Assembly: GCA_000697335.1 (NCBI GenBank) | Contig: JNEM01009526.1 | Coordinates: forward strand, 1 to 11,989 | Direction of reading: 5' to 3' | Length of the DNA: 11,989 bases | DNA from: Conidiobolus incongruus B7586 | Lineage: Eukaryota > Entomophthoromycota > Entomophthoromycetes > Entomophthorales > Conidiobolaceae | Shown here: piece by piece, positions 1 to 7,430 of the stretch | How positions within the stretch are numbered: position 1 is the first letter of the stretch | Layout: every line of letters begins with the position of its first letter | Program-made: the position numbers and the translations under genes | The notes under the pieces: generated by a model | The model's input: the letters and a program-made list of their open reading frames with translations, nothing else | Databases searched by the model: none | Told to the model about the DNA's origin: nothing

Positions 1-206
1 TGTTCCGATTTAATATCTGAGAACGAAAATTTAGAGACGTCAAAAACAAGGGAGTATGCGGTAGTAGAGAAGGGTAACTTACCGTTTGCTGCTGCAAGAA
101 TTTTTGCGTACGACATCATTGCTTGATTGGGTTGTTTCTGGATATTCGGATCCGGGGGTGTCGGGGGGGCTATCTTCCTAGCCGGGTCCTCGTTGATAGA
201 GGGCAT
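1..206 (-). CDS. Unrecognised protein, 5' end only, runs off the left edge
   Basis: I do not recognise this gene. On the minus strand an ORF starts at the ATG at 206-204 and reads MPSINEDPARKIAPPTPPDP and onward, a proline-rich, probably disordered N-terminus, followed by QAMMSYAKILAAAN. At 82 a consensus donor (GTAAGTTACC) follows, and a pyrimidine-rich acceptor ending TTCTCAG lies at 23-17. This gives a 66-nt phase-1 intron, exon 1 at 206-83 and exon 2 from 16 to the edge, joining as ...AAAN-DIKSE. I chose the ATG at 206 over the in-frame pair at 119-114 because the frame is open, GC-rich and protein-like from 206. The 66 nt are also stop-free and a multiple of three, so an unspliced reading remains open to the edge. 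Only about 46 residues (spliced) or 68 (unspliced) are visible, too few to name a family. The exon is far richer in G+C than the flanks, which supports real coding. Confidence 0.7.
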   Translation of the reverse strand, partial: MPSINEDPARKIAPPTPPDPNIQKQPNQAMMSYAKILAAANGKLPFSTTAYSLVFDVSKFSFSDIKSE

Positions 207-1078
207 CGTTTGTATAGTTGGATGTGTTTTGCTTCTCTCTTCTTTTTTTTTCAAAGTGGTTTCACGCTCTTTGAAGGAATGAGCTCAAGATTAGGTGTGG
301 TTTCCGCTTCTTGAGTAAGAAAAAAGCTCATCTCAAATTCATTGATGGAAAATGACATGATTTATTTAACTTTTTATAAACAAATTAGTTATGGGATCAT
401 GGTTTGAATTTCAGCATCTAATATTCTATTCAAAATTATAAACACTACTTTAAATGCATCCTCATTATTTAATAAAACAAGTCCATATATTATATAAAAT
501 AAAACTGATACAACAATATTATCTAATGATACAATATTGTAATTGATACAATTATAATAATGTATAAAATTTTGATACCATCTCGAAAATTAGAATATAT
601 GTTTGTATATACGACCAAAAGTTGAAAATGTAATATATCAGGCCAAATAGTCAGAAAATGAACAAGTTGAAATAATTTATAATTGAAGATTTAGATTAAT
701 GACATAATATGGTGATATTATTGGAAATATAATAATATTATAAGTATATTTAAAACCATGATTAAGAAAAGAAGGAAAATAAAAGTCGTGTTAAATTCAG
801 TTTGAAATAATTATAGAGGTCATAGGTCAAATAAAAGTGTGCAGATTTGTTAGAAGAGAGAAAAACAGAGTACAGTAAAATTGAATTGAATGGAAACAGA
901 AAATTTTAAGAACCAAAATTGTACCTAAATAACTTGAAATTATCAGTATTTAATAATTTTATAAAACATATCAACTAGAGCCATCAACCATGTAGCCGTA
1001 GCGGGTAAGGATAATAAGTGGGGTATCTAAACGTATTTTGAACAAATTTATTCTCGAAGAAAAAATGCAAGAGAATAC
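207..1078. other. Spacer between RPS8 3' end and the left-edge gene
   Basis: This stretch must hold the promoter and 5' UTR of the left-edge gene and the 3' UTR of RPS8, both on the minus strand. Up to about 320 it is moderately GC-rich, with a purine tract on the minus strand (around 230-255) just upstream of the start codon. From about 330 to 960 it is AT-rich with no ORF of note. A TATAAA-like sequence on the minus strand lies at 378-373. A short patch of higher G+C (about 980-1020) falls in the probable RPS8 3' UTR, and a minus-strand AATAAA at 1052-1047, 27 nt past the RPS8 stop, is a candidate polyadenylation signal. I see nothing else in it. Confidence 0.6.
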
Positions 1079-2035
1079 TTATTTCTTGGACTTGATCTTT
1101 CTGAGGTAGAATTCGAGTTCATCACCTTCTAAGATGTAACCATCAACACGACCGCTTTGACCGGGGCGGGAAGAGATAGCGGCTATAAAAAATAATATTA
1201 GTAAATAATAATAAAAATAGAGAGAGTTATAAGAGTTTACCATAGAGACGACCAGCAGCGAATTGGTCTTCGAGGTTTTGGGCAATAGTGGCGGATTCAC
1301 GGCGGGCAGTCAACTTCTTGACAACACGGGCGGAACCTTCGATGGGCTTTTGTTCTTCGACAACAGGTTCTTCACCCTTGCGAGCCTTCTTGGTGGCAAG
1401 AGTCTTGCAGTAGTGGTTTTCGTACCATTGACGGAAAGGAGTAGCGTCAATTTGGATGATGGCACCCTTGACAAGAGTGTTGGTACGGACTAATTCGTTG
1501 TTGGAGGCGTTGTAAACGACAGCAACAATACGAGTCTTGCGGGAGATAGCTTCGGAACCCCAGGAGAAGTTACCAGTATCTAAACGTAAAGCACGGTGCT
1601 TGAGGTTACCACCACGAACACGGACAGTGTGAATACGCTTAGCGCCTAATTTGGTGTTGGCGGGCTGACGTCCCAACTCAAATTTACGCTTCATGCGGTA
1701 CTGGGACTTGCGAGCACCAGTGTGGGAGCGCTTGTGGAGAGAATCACGGCTGATACCTAAGAATTAGTAGCATTTACGTTAGTCAATCTGTTTCAGAAAG
1801 GATATTTTTAACATAGTTTCATCACTATCGAGGCCTCAAATCAATATCATTTATAACCATTGAACATTATCTTAATTTTGGTTGAGATCATTATTAATTT
1901 ATTTTTTTCGTTTATACATCTGTTTTGTATATGTTTGATAGCATTATTTTTAATTTTAATATTTTTAATATGATTATTGTTGATGATTTTTTGATGGATG
2001 CCACGATATGTTTGAATGGGTATACACTTACCCAT
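1079..2035 (-). CDS. RPS8: 40S ribosomal protein S8 (eS8), three exons
   Basis: Component of the small ribosomal subunit, cytosol. The coding sequence joins exon 1 (2035-2032, only ATGG), exon 2 (1756-1241) and exon 3 (1182-1079, stop TAA). Intron 1 is 2031-1757 (275 nt, GTAAGTG...TTAG, branch-like CTACTAAT near its end). Intron 2 is 1240-1183 (58 nt, GTAAAC...TATAG, branch-like TTACTAAT). Total 624 nt give 207 residues, matching the usual 200-208. The N-terminus [20 protein letters not shown] appears only after splicing, which fixes exon 1. The eS8 core lies at residues 43-68 ([10 protein letters not shown]..., [11 protein letters not shown]), [10 protein letters not shown] at 87-96, the [12 protein letters not shown] segment at 103-114, and the C-terminal [16 protein letters not shown] at 178-193. 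Residues 120-160 are the variable, charged insert typical of the family. The gene looks intact and expressed-type (high G+C against an AT-rich background). Confidence 0.97.
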
Positions 2036-2160
2036 GTTGTAGTAAGTCTGTTCTTACAGATAGAAAAAGGAAGGAAACATTTGACGCACTTTTCCAATAC
2101 CTTAATTTTCCTTTTTTAGTTTTTCCTCCCACCCTCCCAGAATTTCCAACTCCCAAAATT
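2036..2160 (-). promoter_or_regulatory. RPS8 upstream region with a C/G-rich element
   Basis: Directly upstream of the RPS8 ATG on the minus strand lies a short 5' UTR-like segment, then a GTATTGG (an inverted CCAAT box, 2100-2094) and a 14-nt G-rich block GGGAGGGTGGGAGG (2138-2125), about 90 nt from the start codon. It stands out from the AT-rich surroundings. That it is a promoter element is inferred only from its position and composition; I recognise no specific factor site. Confidence 0.35.
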
Positions 2161-3719
2161 TTAATTTTTTCAGGCAAATTCAGCCAATTTTAATGATTTC
2201 ATAATTTTTATATTTTATATTATACTATTTTATAAAATTTAGTATTTTAATCATATTCATTCTATATAATTTTATTTTCAAATTCTATAATTTTAATATG
2301 TGAATTAGACTTATTTATGTCATAAAGTTTTTGAATTGTTCGAACTAATATTAATAAAATATATTATTTTACAACAATATTATTTCAAACAATTTAAATC
2401 AATTTATATAATATCAGCATTATATTTATATATATTAAATATCAAAATGAAAGATTTTTAAATAATTATATAATATACTGTATTGGATAATATTATTACT
2501 ATAAATAAACTATTGTATATAATTATTATATGATTTATACTACTTATTTTCACTATATATTTTTGGCTTAGTTATATTTTTTCTTACCTATAACAAAATT
2601 AAATATGAAGTTTTCATTAGCAATATTTTAAATATTGATTGTATATCATATTAAACTTTGAATATAAACTTCATACAATATATTATCCAAGATTTGTATT
2701 TAATACGATAATTATAAATTTTTAATAATAATTTGATTGATATTTAATTTAATTTTTTAGATAGTAGTAAATAATTTTATTGAAATAATCTGACAATTCC
2801 ATTAATAATATATTTTATTATGCTTAGATCATAATATATTAATATTTTAGTTACCTTTTATCAAATATAATAAAAAGAATAGTATAACTTTAAATAAATA
2901 ATTTGATATTAAATATTAAATTTATTTAAATTAAATCAACAATAAAGTAATAAAAATAAAAATATTAGCTAATTATAAATTTTCAAATTAAATTTGGTTA
3001 TAATAGATTATGAAATATATCTCAAAGAATATATATTAAAGTGTATTTGTACTGAATTAAATATAAATATATTTATTTTAAATTTTAATATTATATTTTA
3101 ATAATTAGTCAACAAATTTCCGTAATCTATCTATTTGAAATATAAAATACCCATTAATAATTTTATTTTTTAAATAACAAGTAAAATTGTCCAATTAATA
3201 ATTAATTTTTTATAAATATAAAAAATTAGTCTTAAAATTGATTACCAAAATCCCATTATATCATTAATTTAAATTAGCCAAAACAACTATTACTAAGAAT
3301 ATTTAAAAAATTAAATCATTAAAATGGTATTTAATCTGTGGTTTAAATTATAAAATATATAGTTGAATTGATATTTATATATTTTTATATTAATCATTGT
3401 AAATATATAGTTCGGTTTGTTGGAAAAGATTGATAAATTTGATATTGTGCCGAAAATATCAAATTTTGCTGAATTTATAACGATGATATTTTAAGAGTGT
3501 ATATTTCCAATTTAATTATATTGAATATAAAAACTTGAGAAGTATTGATATAGGTATTGATAGATGATACAGTTTTTGAACTTTCAATGTTAAATTTAGA
3601 TTTTGGTTTATATCAATTACTTTTTTATTGTAATAAAATAAATTTTATTTAAATGGGTCAACAGTAGTTGCAGGTGTAATCTTATTTCACAAACTATCAA
3701 CAATAATCTGAACTTTTAA
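2161..3719. other. AT-rich gene-free region
   Basis: About 1.5 kb with roughly four of every five bases A or T. There is no ORF with protein-like composition on either strand, no tRNA and no recognisable element ends. At least six CpG dinucleotides are scattered through it, unlike the right end of the window. The only ordered structure I noticed is a perfect 12-bp inverted repeat at 3435-3466, listed separately. Confidence 0.6.
3435..3466. repeat. Perfect 12-bp inverted repeat, 8-nt loop
   Basis: AAATTTGATATT at 3435-3446 is followed after 8 nt (GTGCCGAA) by its exact reverse complement at 3455-3466. It would form a hairpin in single-stranded form. No T-run follows that would make it a Pol III or rho-independent-like signal, and no gene abuts it. 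In sequence this rich in A and T, chance short palindromes are common, though a GC-containing 12-bp perfect arm pair is less so. Function unknown. Confidence 0.5.
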
Positions 3720-3809
3720 TTGAGAAAATATATATTAACCGTAAATTTGGTTTTAAATATTGATCTATTATTAACATTGTTCAGTTGTTTTTTATATATA
3801 ACATCTCTC

Positions 3810-4124
3810 ATGTTTCAATTCCGAGTTTATAAATATATATTTTTTTCAATTTTGGCATATATGCACTTTGAAAAGAATGGTGTTGCTGGTAAATGTGAAA
3901 TATATTGTTTTGAAAATGGTAAATATCTCTGTGAAAATATGAAATTTATGTTGAAAAAACCTTTAAACTTAGAGCTACTAATTAAATCTCAATTACAAAA
4001 TCATTCTCTATTCAAACTAGGTGCAGCTTATACAGTAAATATATTTGTGAGATTAGCATTCCATATTGATTTAACCCAATATATTCAACATACAATTTCA
4101 TATCTTGATGTGATTATTATATGA
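3810..4124 (+). CDS. Doubtful ORF, 104 aa, no family recognised
   Basis: An open frame runs from just after a stop at 3717-3719 to the TGA/TAT region ending at 4124. The first ATG in it is at 3810, giving MFQFRVYKYIFFSILAYMHF and about 104 residues; without a start-codon constraint the open stretch is 134 codons. In DNA this rich in A and T, stops should occur about every ten codons, so so long an opening is unusual and hints at a real or recently lost coding region. Against that, the codon use is as AT-rich as the surroundings, there is no recognisable domain, and the composition (many F, Y, I, L, N, K) is what AT-rich noise encodes. It lies just upstream of the broken gene copy at 4198 but shows no similarity to it. 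Confidence 0.25.
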   Translation: MFQFRVYKYIFFSILAYMHFEKNGVAGKCEIYCFENGKYLCENMKFMLKKPLNLELLIKSQLQNHSLFKLGAAYTVNIFVRLAFHIDLTQYIQHTISYLDVIII

Positions 4125-4197
4125 ATATTATTCACAACTCCATTATAATTAATTTTTTATTTCTTAATATCAAGCCTATCTCAATACAATATTCAAA

Positions 4198-5094
4198 ATG
4201 ATTATGCGATGCATATCAAGTAAGAGATTCTTTCAGCGTTAATTAGATGTTTTCTAATTTGGTATTTAGAACGACATCCTATTAGTAATTATGTTTATAT
4301 CAACAGGTACAAGTCCGTAACGATACCATCGAATTTCGAAAATAATATCATTTACCATCCTATACATATTCACTGCAGGCCATTCATAGTCCCATTCAGC
4401 CAATTTGCCCGACTGAAGAGCAGATTCTTGATAGGTACAGGTCTTACATTCACATCACTGTGGTTTTATCCTGGCCCCACGTTTTGTTTGATATTTGGAG
4501 GGATGGTATACGGTACCTATTTACTCATCTCCAGAATTGGACAAATCCTAAGTCCTTTCGAAAACTCTCATCTTAGAGATAGATCCCCAATGGAAGCCAT
4601 GAGAAACTTCTCATTCCAAAGCGGTCCCAATTCCAATTTATTTGAACACTTATCAACGATTTCACCAGAAATGACCATGCCAGTTCAAAAGCTATCCAAA
4701 GAACAAAATTTATGACTGTTGATTTGTTTAATCAACGTATTGAACTCAATACAAGTGCTGGTAGGAGGTCGAGGGATATCATTGGTAGACATTATTTGTT
4801 ATCTATACATGAGTTTGCACCTATTTATTCAACGTTACAGACCGTAATTGGCGGTCAAGTCACATATAGCATCGGGTTTGAATTGCTGACTAGTCAGTAT
4901 GGTCGATATACTATCCAAGTTGAAGTGTATTCAGTTCATTAATCTAGAGATCGCCATCTTGAAATTGAGAGGGTGCTAATATTGATAGAAGTCGAGGCCA
5001 CCAATTAATTGCCGAGCTATACCCCATTGAATTCACTAATTTTCGATCTTGGAGGAGATCACCAAAAACTGAATACAGAGAAATTAGATTTTAA
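4198..5094 (+). pseudogene. Broken tandem copy of the COA1-like mitochondrial gene at 5592-6484
   Basis: This is a paralogue of the intact gene downstream. The architecture is the same: a 22-nt first exon (4198-4219, ATG ATT ATG ... A), a 50-nt intron (4220-4269, GTAAGA...TTTAG) and a long exon from 4270. The intact copy has a 22-nt exon and a 50-nt intron too. Matching blocks include NNIIYHP, the SLW-YPGPT membrane segment, IFGG-VYG-Y, RIELNT-AG, IGFELLT-Q-GRY and EYREI at the end. Over the well-aligned parts roughly half of the residues are identical, and the alignment is almost gap-free. Three lesions break it: a 1-nt deletion near 4709-4711 (premature TGA at 4713-4715), a CAA-to-TAA change at 4940-4942, and a 1-nt deletion near 4981-4985. 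The copy also lacks the TGACGTCA motif found upstream of the intact gene. Few lesions against large divergence suggest it was a working gene for a long time and broke late. Sequencing error could explain the deletions but hardly the stop as well. Confidence 0.9.
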
Positions 5095-5591
5095 TAATTT
5101 GTAAAGATACCAATAAATTAATGCCTAATTATTCACATATCTTCTATCTATTAATGTGTTTGATTATTAATTTATTTTTTAATTTTGTCCAACATTCATT
5201 AATGCTGAAAAATATATTCTAATATTTAAATGCTATAAATTTACAATATTTCATTCATCAATTTATATTTGTAAAATGATAAAGTGATTTAAATTAAAAT
5301 CCAAATTTTTGATTATATTGCATAGATGTGTAAATTTAAAAATTTATTATAAAAAGAAATTTTATTAATGATATTAATTTATAAACAAAATTCAATTCCA
5401 TTCCCAAATATTAACCAATATTCAAATACTTAATAAATGATGATCCCATAATGGAATTAATAATATACCTGAAACATATACCATGACGTCATTATTCATC
5501 ATTATTTAAAGACTATTTCAACTTTCTCTTTACCATTGATTAATTATACATTATAAAAATCAAATAATATCAATAAAATATAATAGTAAAA
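5095..5591. other. Spacer and promoter of the COA1-like gene
   Basis: AT-rich sequence between the broken and intact copies. The proximal part must hold the promoter of the intact gene: a CCAAT box at 5415-5419, a perfect CRE-type palindrome at 5483-5492, a short C/T-rich run (ACTTTCTCTTTACC, around 5520-5535) and an A-rich leader just before the ATG. I see no other gene. Confidence 0.55.
5483..5492. promoter_or_regulatory. CRE-type palindrome ATGACGTCAT
   Basis: A perfect 10-bp palindrome containing TGACGTCA, the known recognition site of ATF/CREB-type bZIP factors, centred about 104 nt upstream of the ATG at 5592. Position and perfection make it a credible activator site for the COA1-like gene. 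The region before the broken copy (4125-4197) has no such motif. Binding itself is inference. Confidence 0.45.
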
Positions 5592-6484
5592 ATGGCTTTA
5601 AGATATGTACCTAGTAAGTATATCTATTAATAATAACTTCATTTTCTTAATTTTGGTAATTAGAACATTCTGTTAAAAATTTGGCTGCTTTAAATAATTT
5701 CAAGTTATTACCAAGACCTTTGAATTTTGGAAATAATATCATTTACCATCCTGTACACCCTCATTGCAGGACTCTATTTATCCCATCAAACCCATTGACC
5801 CGACTGAAGCGCAAATTAATCGTTGGGACTGGTATTACACTAGTCTCACTATGGTACTATCCAGGACCAACTCTTTGCGTGATATTTGGAGGCATAGTAT
5901 ACGGATCCTACGTACTCTACTCGAGAATGCGACAAATTCAAAAGGCTATAGAAAACACCCATCTTACAAGAGGGCTTCCATTTGAAAGCATGAAAAATTC
6001 GCTATTCCAAAATGGATTAAATTCTGGCACTTTCCAAACACTCTTCAATGATCTCTTAAAAAATGTTCAAAATACTTCAAAATCTATTGAAGCAACCAAA
6101 TTAATGGCTATTGAATTGATTAATCGACATATTGAACTCAATACTGATGCTGGCGGAAAATTACGTGAATTTATTGGTAGAGATTACTCATTATCCGAGG
6201 ATGAGTTTGGTCCCATCAACTCTACAATGGAAACTGTTATCAATGGCAAAATTTCATACAATATCGGGTTTGAACTTTTGACTGGTCAATTTGGTAGATA
6301 TGCGGTTCAAGTTGAAGCTTTTCCAGTTCATCAATCTGATGAAAATAATGTTGAAATTAAACGAGTTTTGATTATTGATCAAAGCCAAGGATCCCAAGTA
6401 ATTGCTGAGCTTTATCCAACAGATTCATCTACTTTTGAATCTAGGAGAAAAGTGCCAGAAGCTGAATATAGAGAAATTAAATAA
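5592..6484 (+). CDS. Mitochondria-targeted membrane protein, COA1/TIM21-like (tentative)
   Basis: Two exons: 5592-5613 (ATG GCT TTA AGA TAT GTA CCT A) and 5664-6484 (stop TAA), with a 50-nt intron (GTAAGTATAT...TAATTAG). The product has 280 residues, beginning MALRYVPKHSVKNLAALNNF. The spliced start is preferred because exon 2 has no in-frame ATG near its beginning and because the broken copy shows the same exon pattern. Residues 1-57 contain many K/R/H and no D/E, as in a mitochondrial presequence. Residues 58-94 are hydrophobic (VGTGITLVSLWYY, PGP turn, LCVIFGGIVYGSYVLY), either one long or two short membrane helices. Residues 95-160 are a polar linker. Residues 162-258 (HIELNTDAGGKLREFIGRDY, NGKISYNIGFELLTGQFGRY, VQVEAF, then VLIID...VIAEL) follow the pattern LG - turn - strand - G..G - VEA - strand known from the COA1 and TIM21 families, inner-membrane factors for cytochrome oxidase assembly and protein import. 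I made this match by eye; it is not a confirmed family call. The gene appears intact. Confidence 0.9.
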
Positions 6485-6711
6485 TTGGATCTTTTGTAAT
6501 TATAACAATCAATATATGGTTCAATCACTTGTCTATTTTTTTACATATTGTAGTTTTGATTTTAATTCAATCAATCGATGTTTTTATACTCTAATAATAG
6601 AGATTAATTTTAAATTGAAAAAAATTGAAAAGATATTGTAAAATTATACAAGTTGTTAAAAATACATTGTAAAATATGAAATATTTGAGAAGCGGTGAAA
6701 AAGTTGGAACT
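6485..6711. other. Short spacer between convergent genes
   Basis: The 3' ends of the COA1-like gene (plus) and of the small GC-island ORF (minus) face each other across 227 nt of AT-rich sequence. It should hold both 3' UTRs. I see no clear polyadenylation signal or further gene. Confidence 0.5.
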
Positions 6712-6969
6712 TTAATTATTTATAAATGTAGCTTTTTGTTGAAACATTTGTATTCTGGTGGGCCTTGTAGCAGTTATTAGCTCTTGGAGCGTCATCAAGG
6801 ACACCGACACAGCCATTGTGTAGGCCGGGTTGTGAAGCATGGCATCTACCAGCTGGGATAGACTACCGAGGATCAGTCCCCTGGCTATCCGGCCATGATC
6901 ACTTGTAAACGAGGCATTGAAATGAGCGACTAGACCAGTAGCAACAGTAGCCGTGTGAGGATCCGGCAT
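6712..6969 (-). CDS. Small protein of 85 aa, family not recognised
   Basis: ATG at 6969-6967, stop TAA at 6714-6712. The sequence begins MPDPHTATVATGLVAHFNAS and ends QQKATFINN. I do not recognise it. The middle (GRIARGLILGSLSQLVDAML, then AYTMAVSVSLMTLQELI) looks like two amphipathic to hydrophobic helices; it has no cysteine, no signal peptide and no coiled coil. Evidence for reality is composition: codons such as CCG, GCC, CGG, CTC and GTG make a sharp GC island in AT-rich flanks, as with the other genes here, while the last ten codons fade back to AT. The minus-strand upstream region (7160-7085) is a long C/T tract of the kind found in fungal promoters. The sequence ATCATCTTAG directly before the ATG looks like a splice acceptor, so an upstream exon or a 5' UTR intron may be missing from this model. 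If so, the true protein is longer. Confidence 0.6.
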   Translation of the reverse strand: MPDPHTATVATGLVAHFNASFTSDHGRIARGLILGSLSQLVDAMLHNPAYTMAVSVSLMTLQELITATRPTRIQMFQQKATFINN

Positions 6970-7084
6970 GCTAAGATGATGGAATTATAAAATATCAATA
7001 GGAATAAGTGCAGAATGAATAATGGAAGATGACTCAAATGGCGCTATAGGCAGCTACTCGAGCATACTAAAAGAGTGATTTTTG

Positions 7085-7160
7085 GAAGTAGGAAAGAGAT
7101 TTATTTGTATAAAGAAAAGAGGAGAAAAAAGGAGAGATAGAGAGAGGGAAAAAGATTCGT
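7085..7160 (-). promoter_or_regulatory. Long C/T-rich tract, probable promoter of the 85-aa gene
   Basis: Read on the minus strand, this stretch is nearly all C and T (for example TTTTTCCCTCTCTCTATCTC). It lies 116-191 nt upstream of the ATG at 6969. Pyrimidine-rich tracts just upstream of transcription starts are well known in fungal genes. The role is inferred from position. A tiny upstream ORF (ATG CTC GAG TAG, 7066-7055) sits between the tract and the start codon. Confidence 0.35.
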
Positions 7161-7333
7161 TGACATATTAAGTTAAAAATATCGGCATAAATATACAGCG
7201 ACAAAGTAACAGGGGGTCACTGAGAAGTAGACTGGTAGAATGTTGATAAGGCCAAATTTGTTTAATAGGGACATGGTAATAAATTTGAGTGAGGAAAGGT
7301 ATCAATAGGCTATTATATATCACTTCTCTGTAA

Positions 7334-7407
7334 GCTTTCATGGCGCAATTGGCTAGCGCGTCCGACTGTTAATCGGGAGGTTGGTGGTTCGAGCCCACCT
7401 GAGAGCG
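7334..7407 (+). tRNA. tRNA-Asn(GUU): tRNA-Asn, anticodon GUU
   Basis: A complete 74-nt cloverleaf without intron. The acceptor stem GCTTTCA pairs with TGAGAGC (one G-U), discriminator G at 7407. The anticodon stem TCCGA/TCGGG encloses the loop CTGTTAA with anticodon GTT at 7368-7370. The T arm is GGTGG-TTCGAGC-CCACC, containing the B box GGTTCGAGCC (7386-7395). The A-box part TGGCGCAATTGGCTAGCGCG gives the D arm. All invariant bases expected of an elongator tRNA are present, and a T-run follows, so the gene should be functional in reading AAC/AAU codons. Confidence 0.97.
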
Positions 7408-7425
7408 ATTAATTTCCTAATTTAA

Positions 7426-7430
7426 TTTTT
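7426..7430 (+). terminator. RNA polymerase III terminator of tRNA-Asn
   Basis: TTTTT begins 19 nt after the mature 3' end of the tRNA. A run of at least four or five T on the coding strand is the standard Pol III stop signal. Confidence 0.75.

Noticed and set aside
250-275. Small inverted repeat TTCAAAG...CTTTGAA.
   Set aside because: Seven-base arms are expected by chance at this length and composition.
123-314. Plus-strand ORF of 63 codons at the left edge.
   Set aside because: It starts with TTG and overlaps the minus-strand coding exon 83-206, whose proline-rich reading with ATG and donor site explains the composition better.
1263-1493. Plus-strand ORF opposite RPS8.
   Set aside because: It is the antisense shadow of a GC-rich, conserved exon.
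1793-1825. Box C (GTGATGA, 1825-1819) and box D (CTGA, 1796-1793) motifs on the minus strand in RPS8 intron 1, suggesting an intronic C/D snoRNA.
   Set aside because: Only 22 nt lie between the boxes, no terminal stem forms around them, clear C' and D' boxes are missing, and I could not place a guide against rRNA. RPS8 introns host snoRNAs in vertebrates, so it deserves one automatic search but not a feature.
1847-2035. Minus-strand ORF of 62 codons from the RPS8 ATG.
   Set aside because: It is read-through into intron 1; splicing at 2031/1757 gives the conserved eS8 N-terminus.
4428-4942. Two separate small genes of 95 and 76 residues (4428-4715 and 4712-4942, plus).
   Set aside because: Both align end to end with successive parts of the protein at 5592-6484; they are pieces of one broken copy.
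6402-6641. Plus-strand ORF of 79 codons across the end of the COA1-like gene.
   Set aside because: Its first part is a frame shadow of the real exon and the rest is AT-rich spacer.
7173-7274. Hydrophobic 33-residue minus-strand ORF (MSLLNKFGLINILPVYFSVT...) as a first exon of the 85-aa gene.
   Set aside because: No donor site in the right phase joins it to the frame starting at 6969, and it is too short to stand alone without other evidence.
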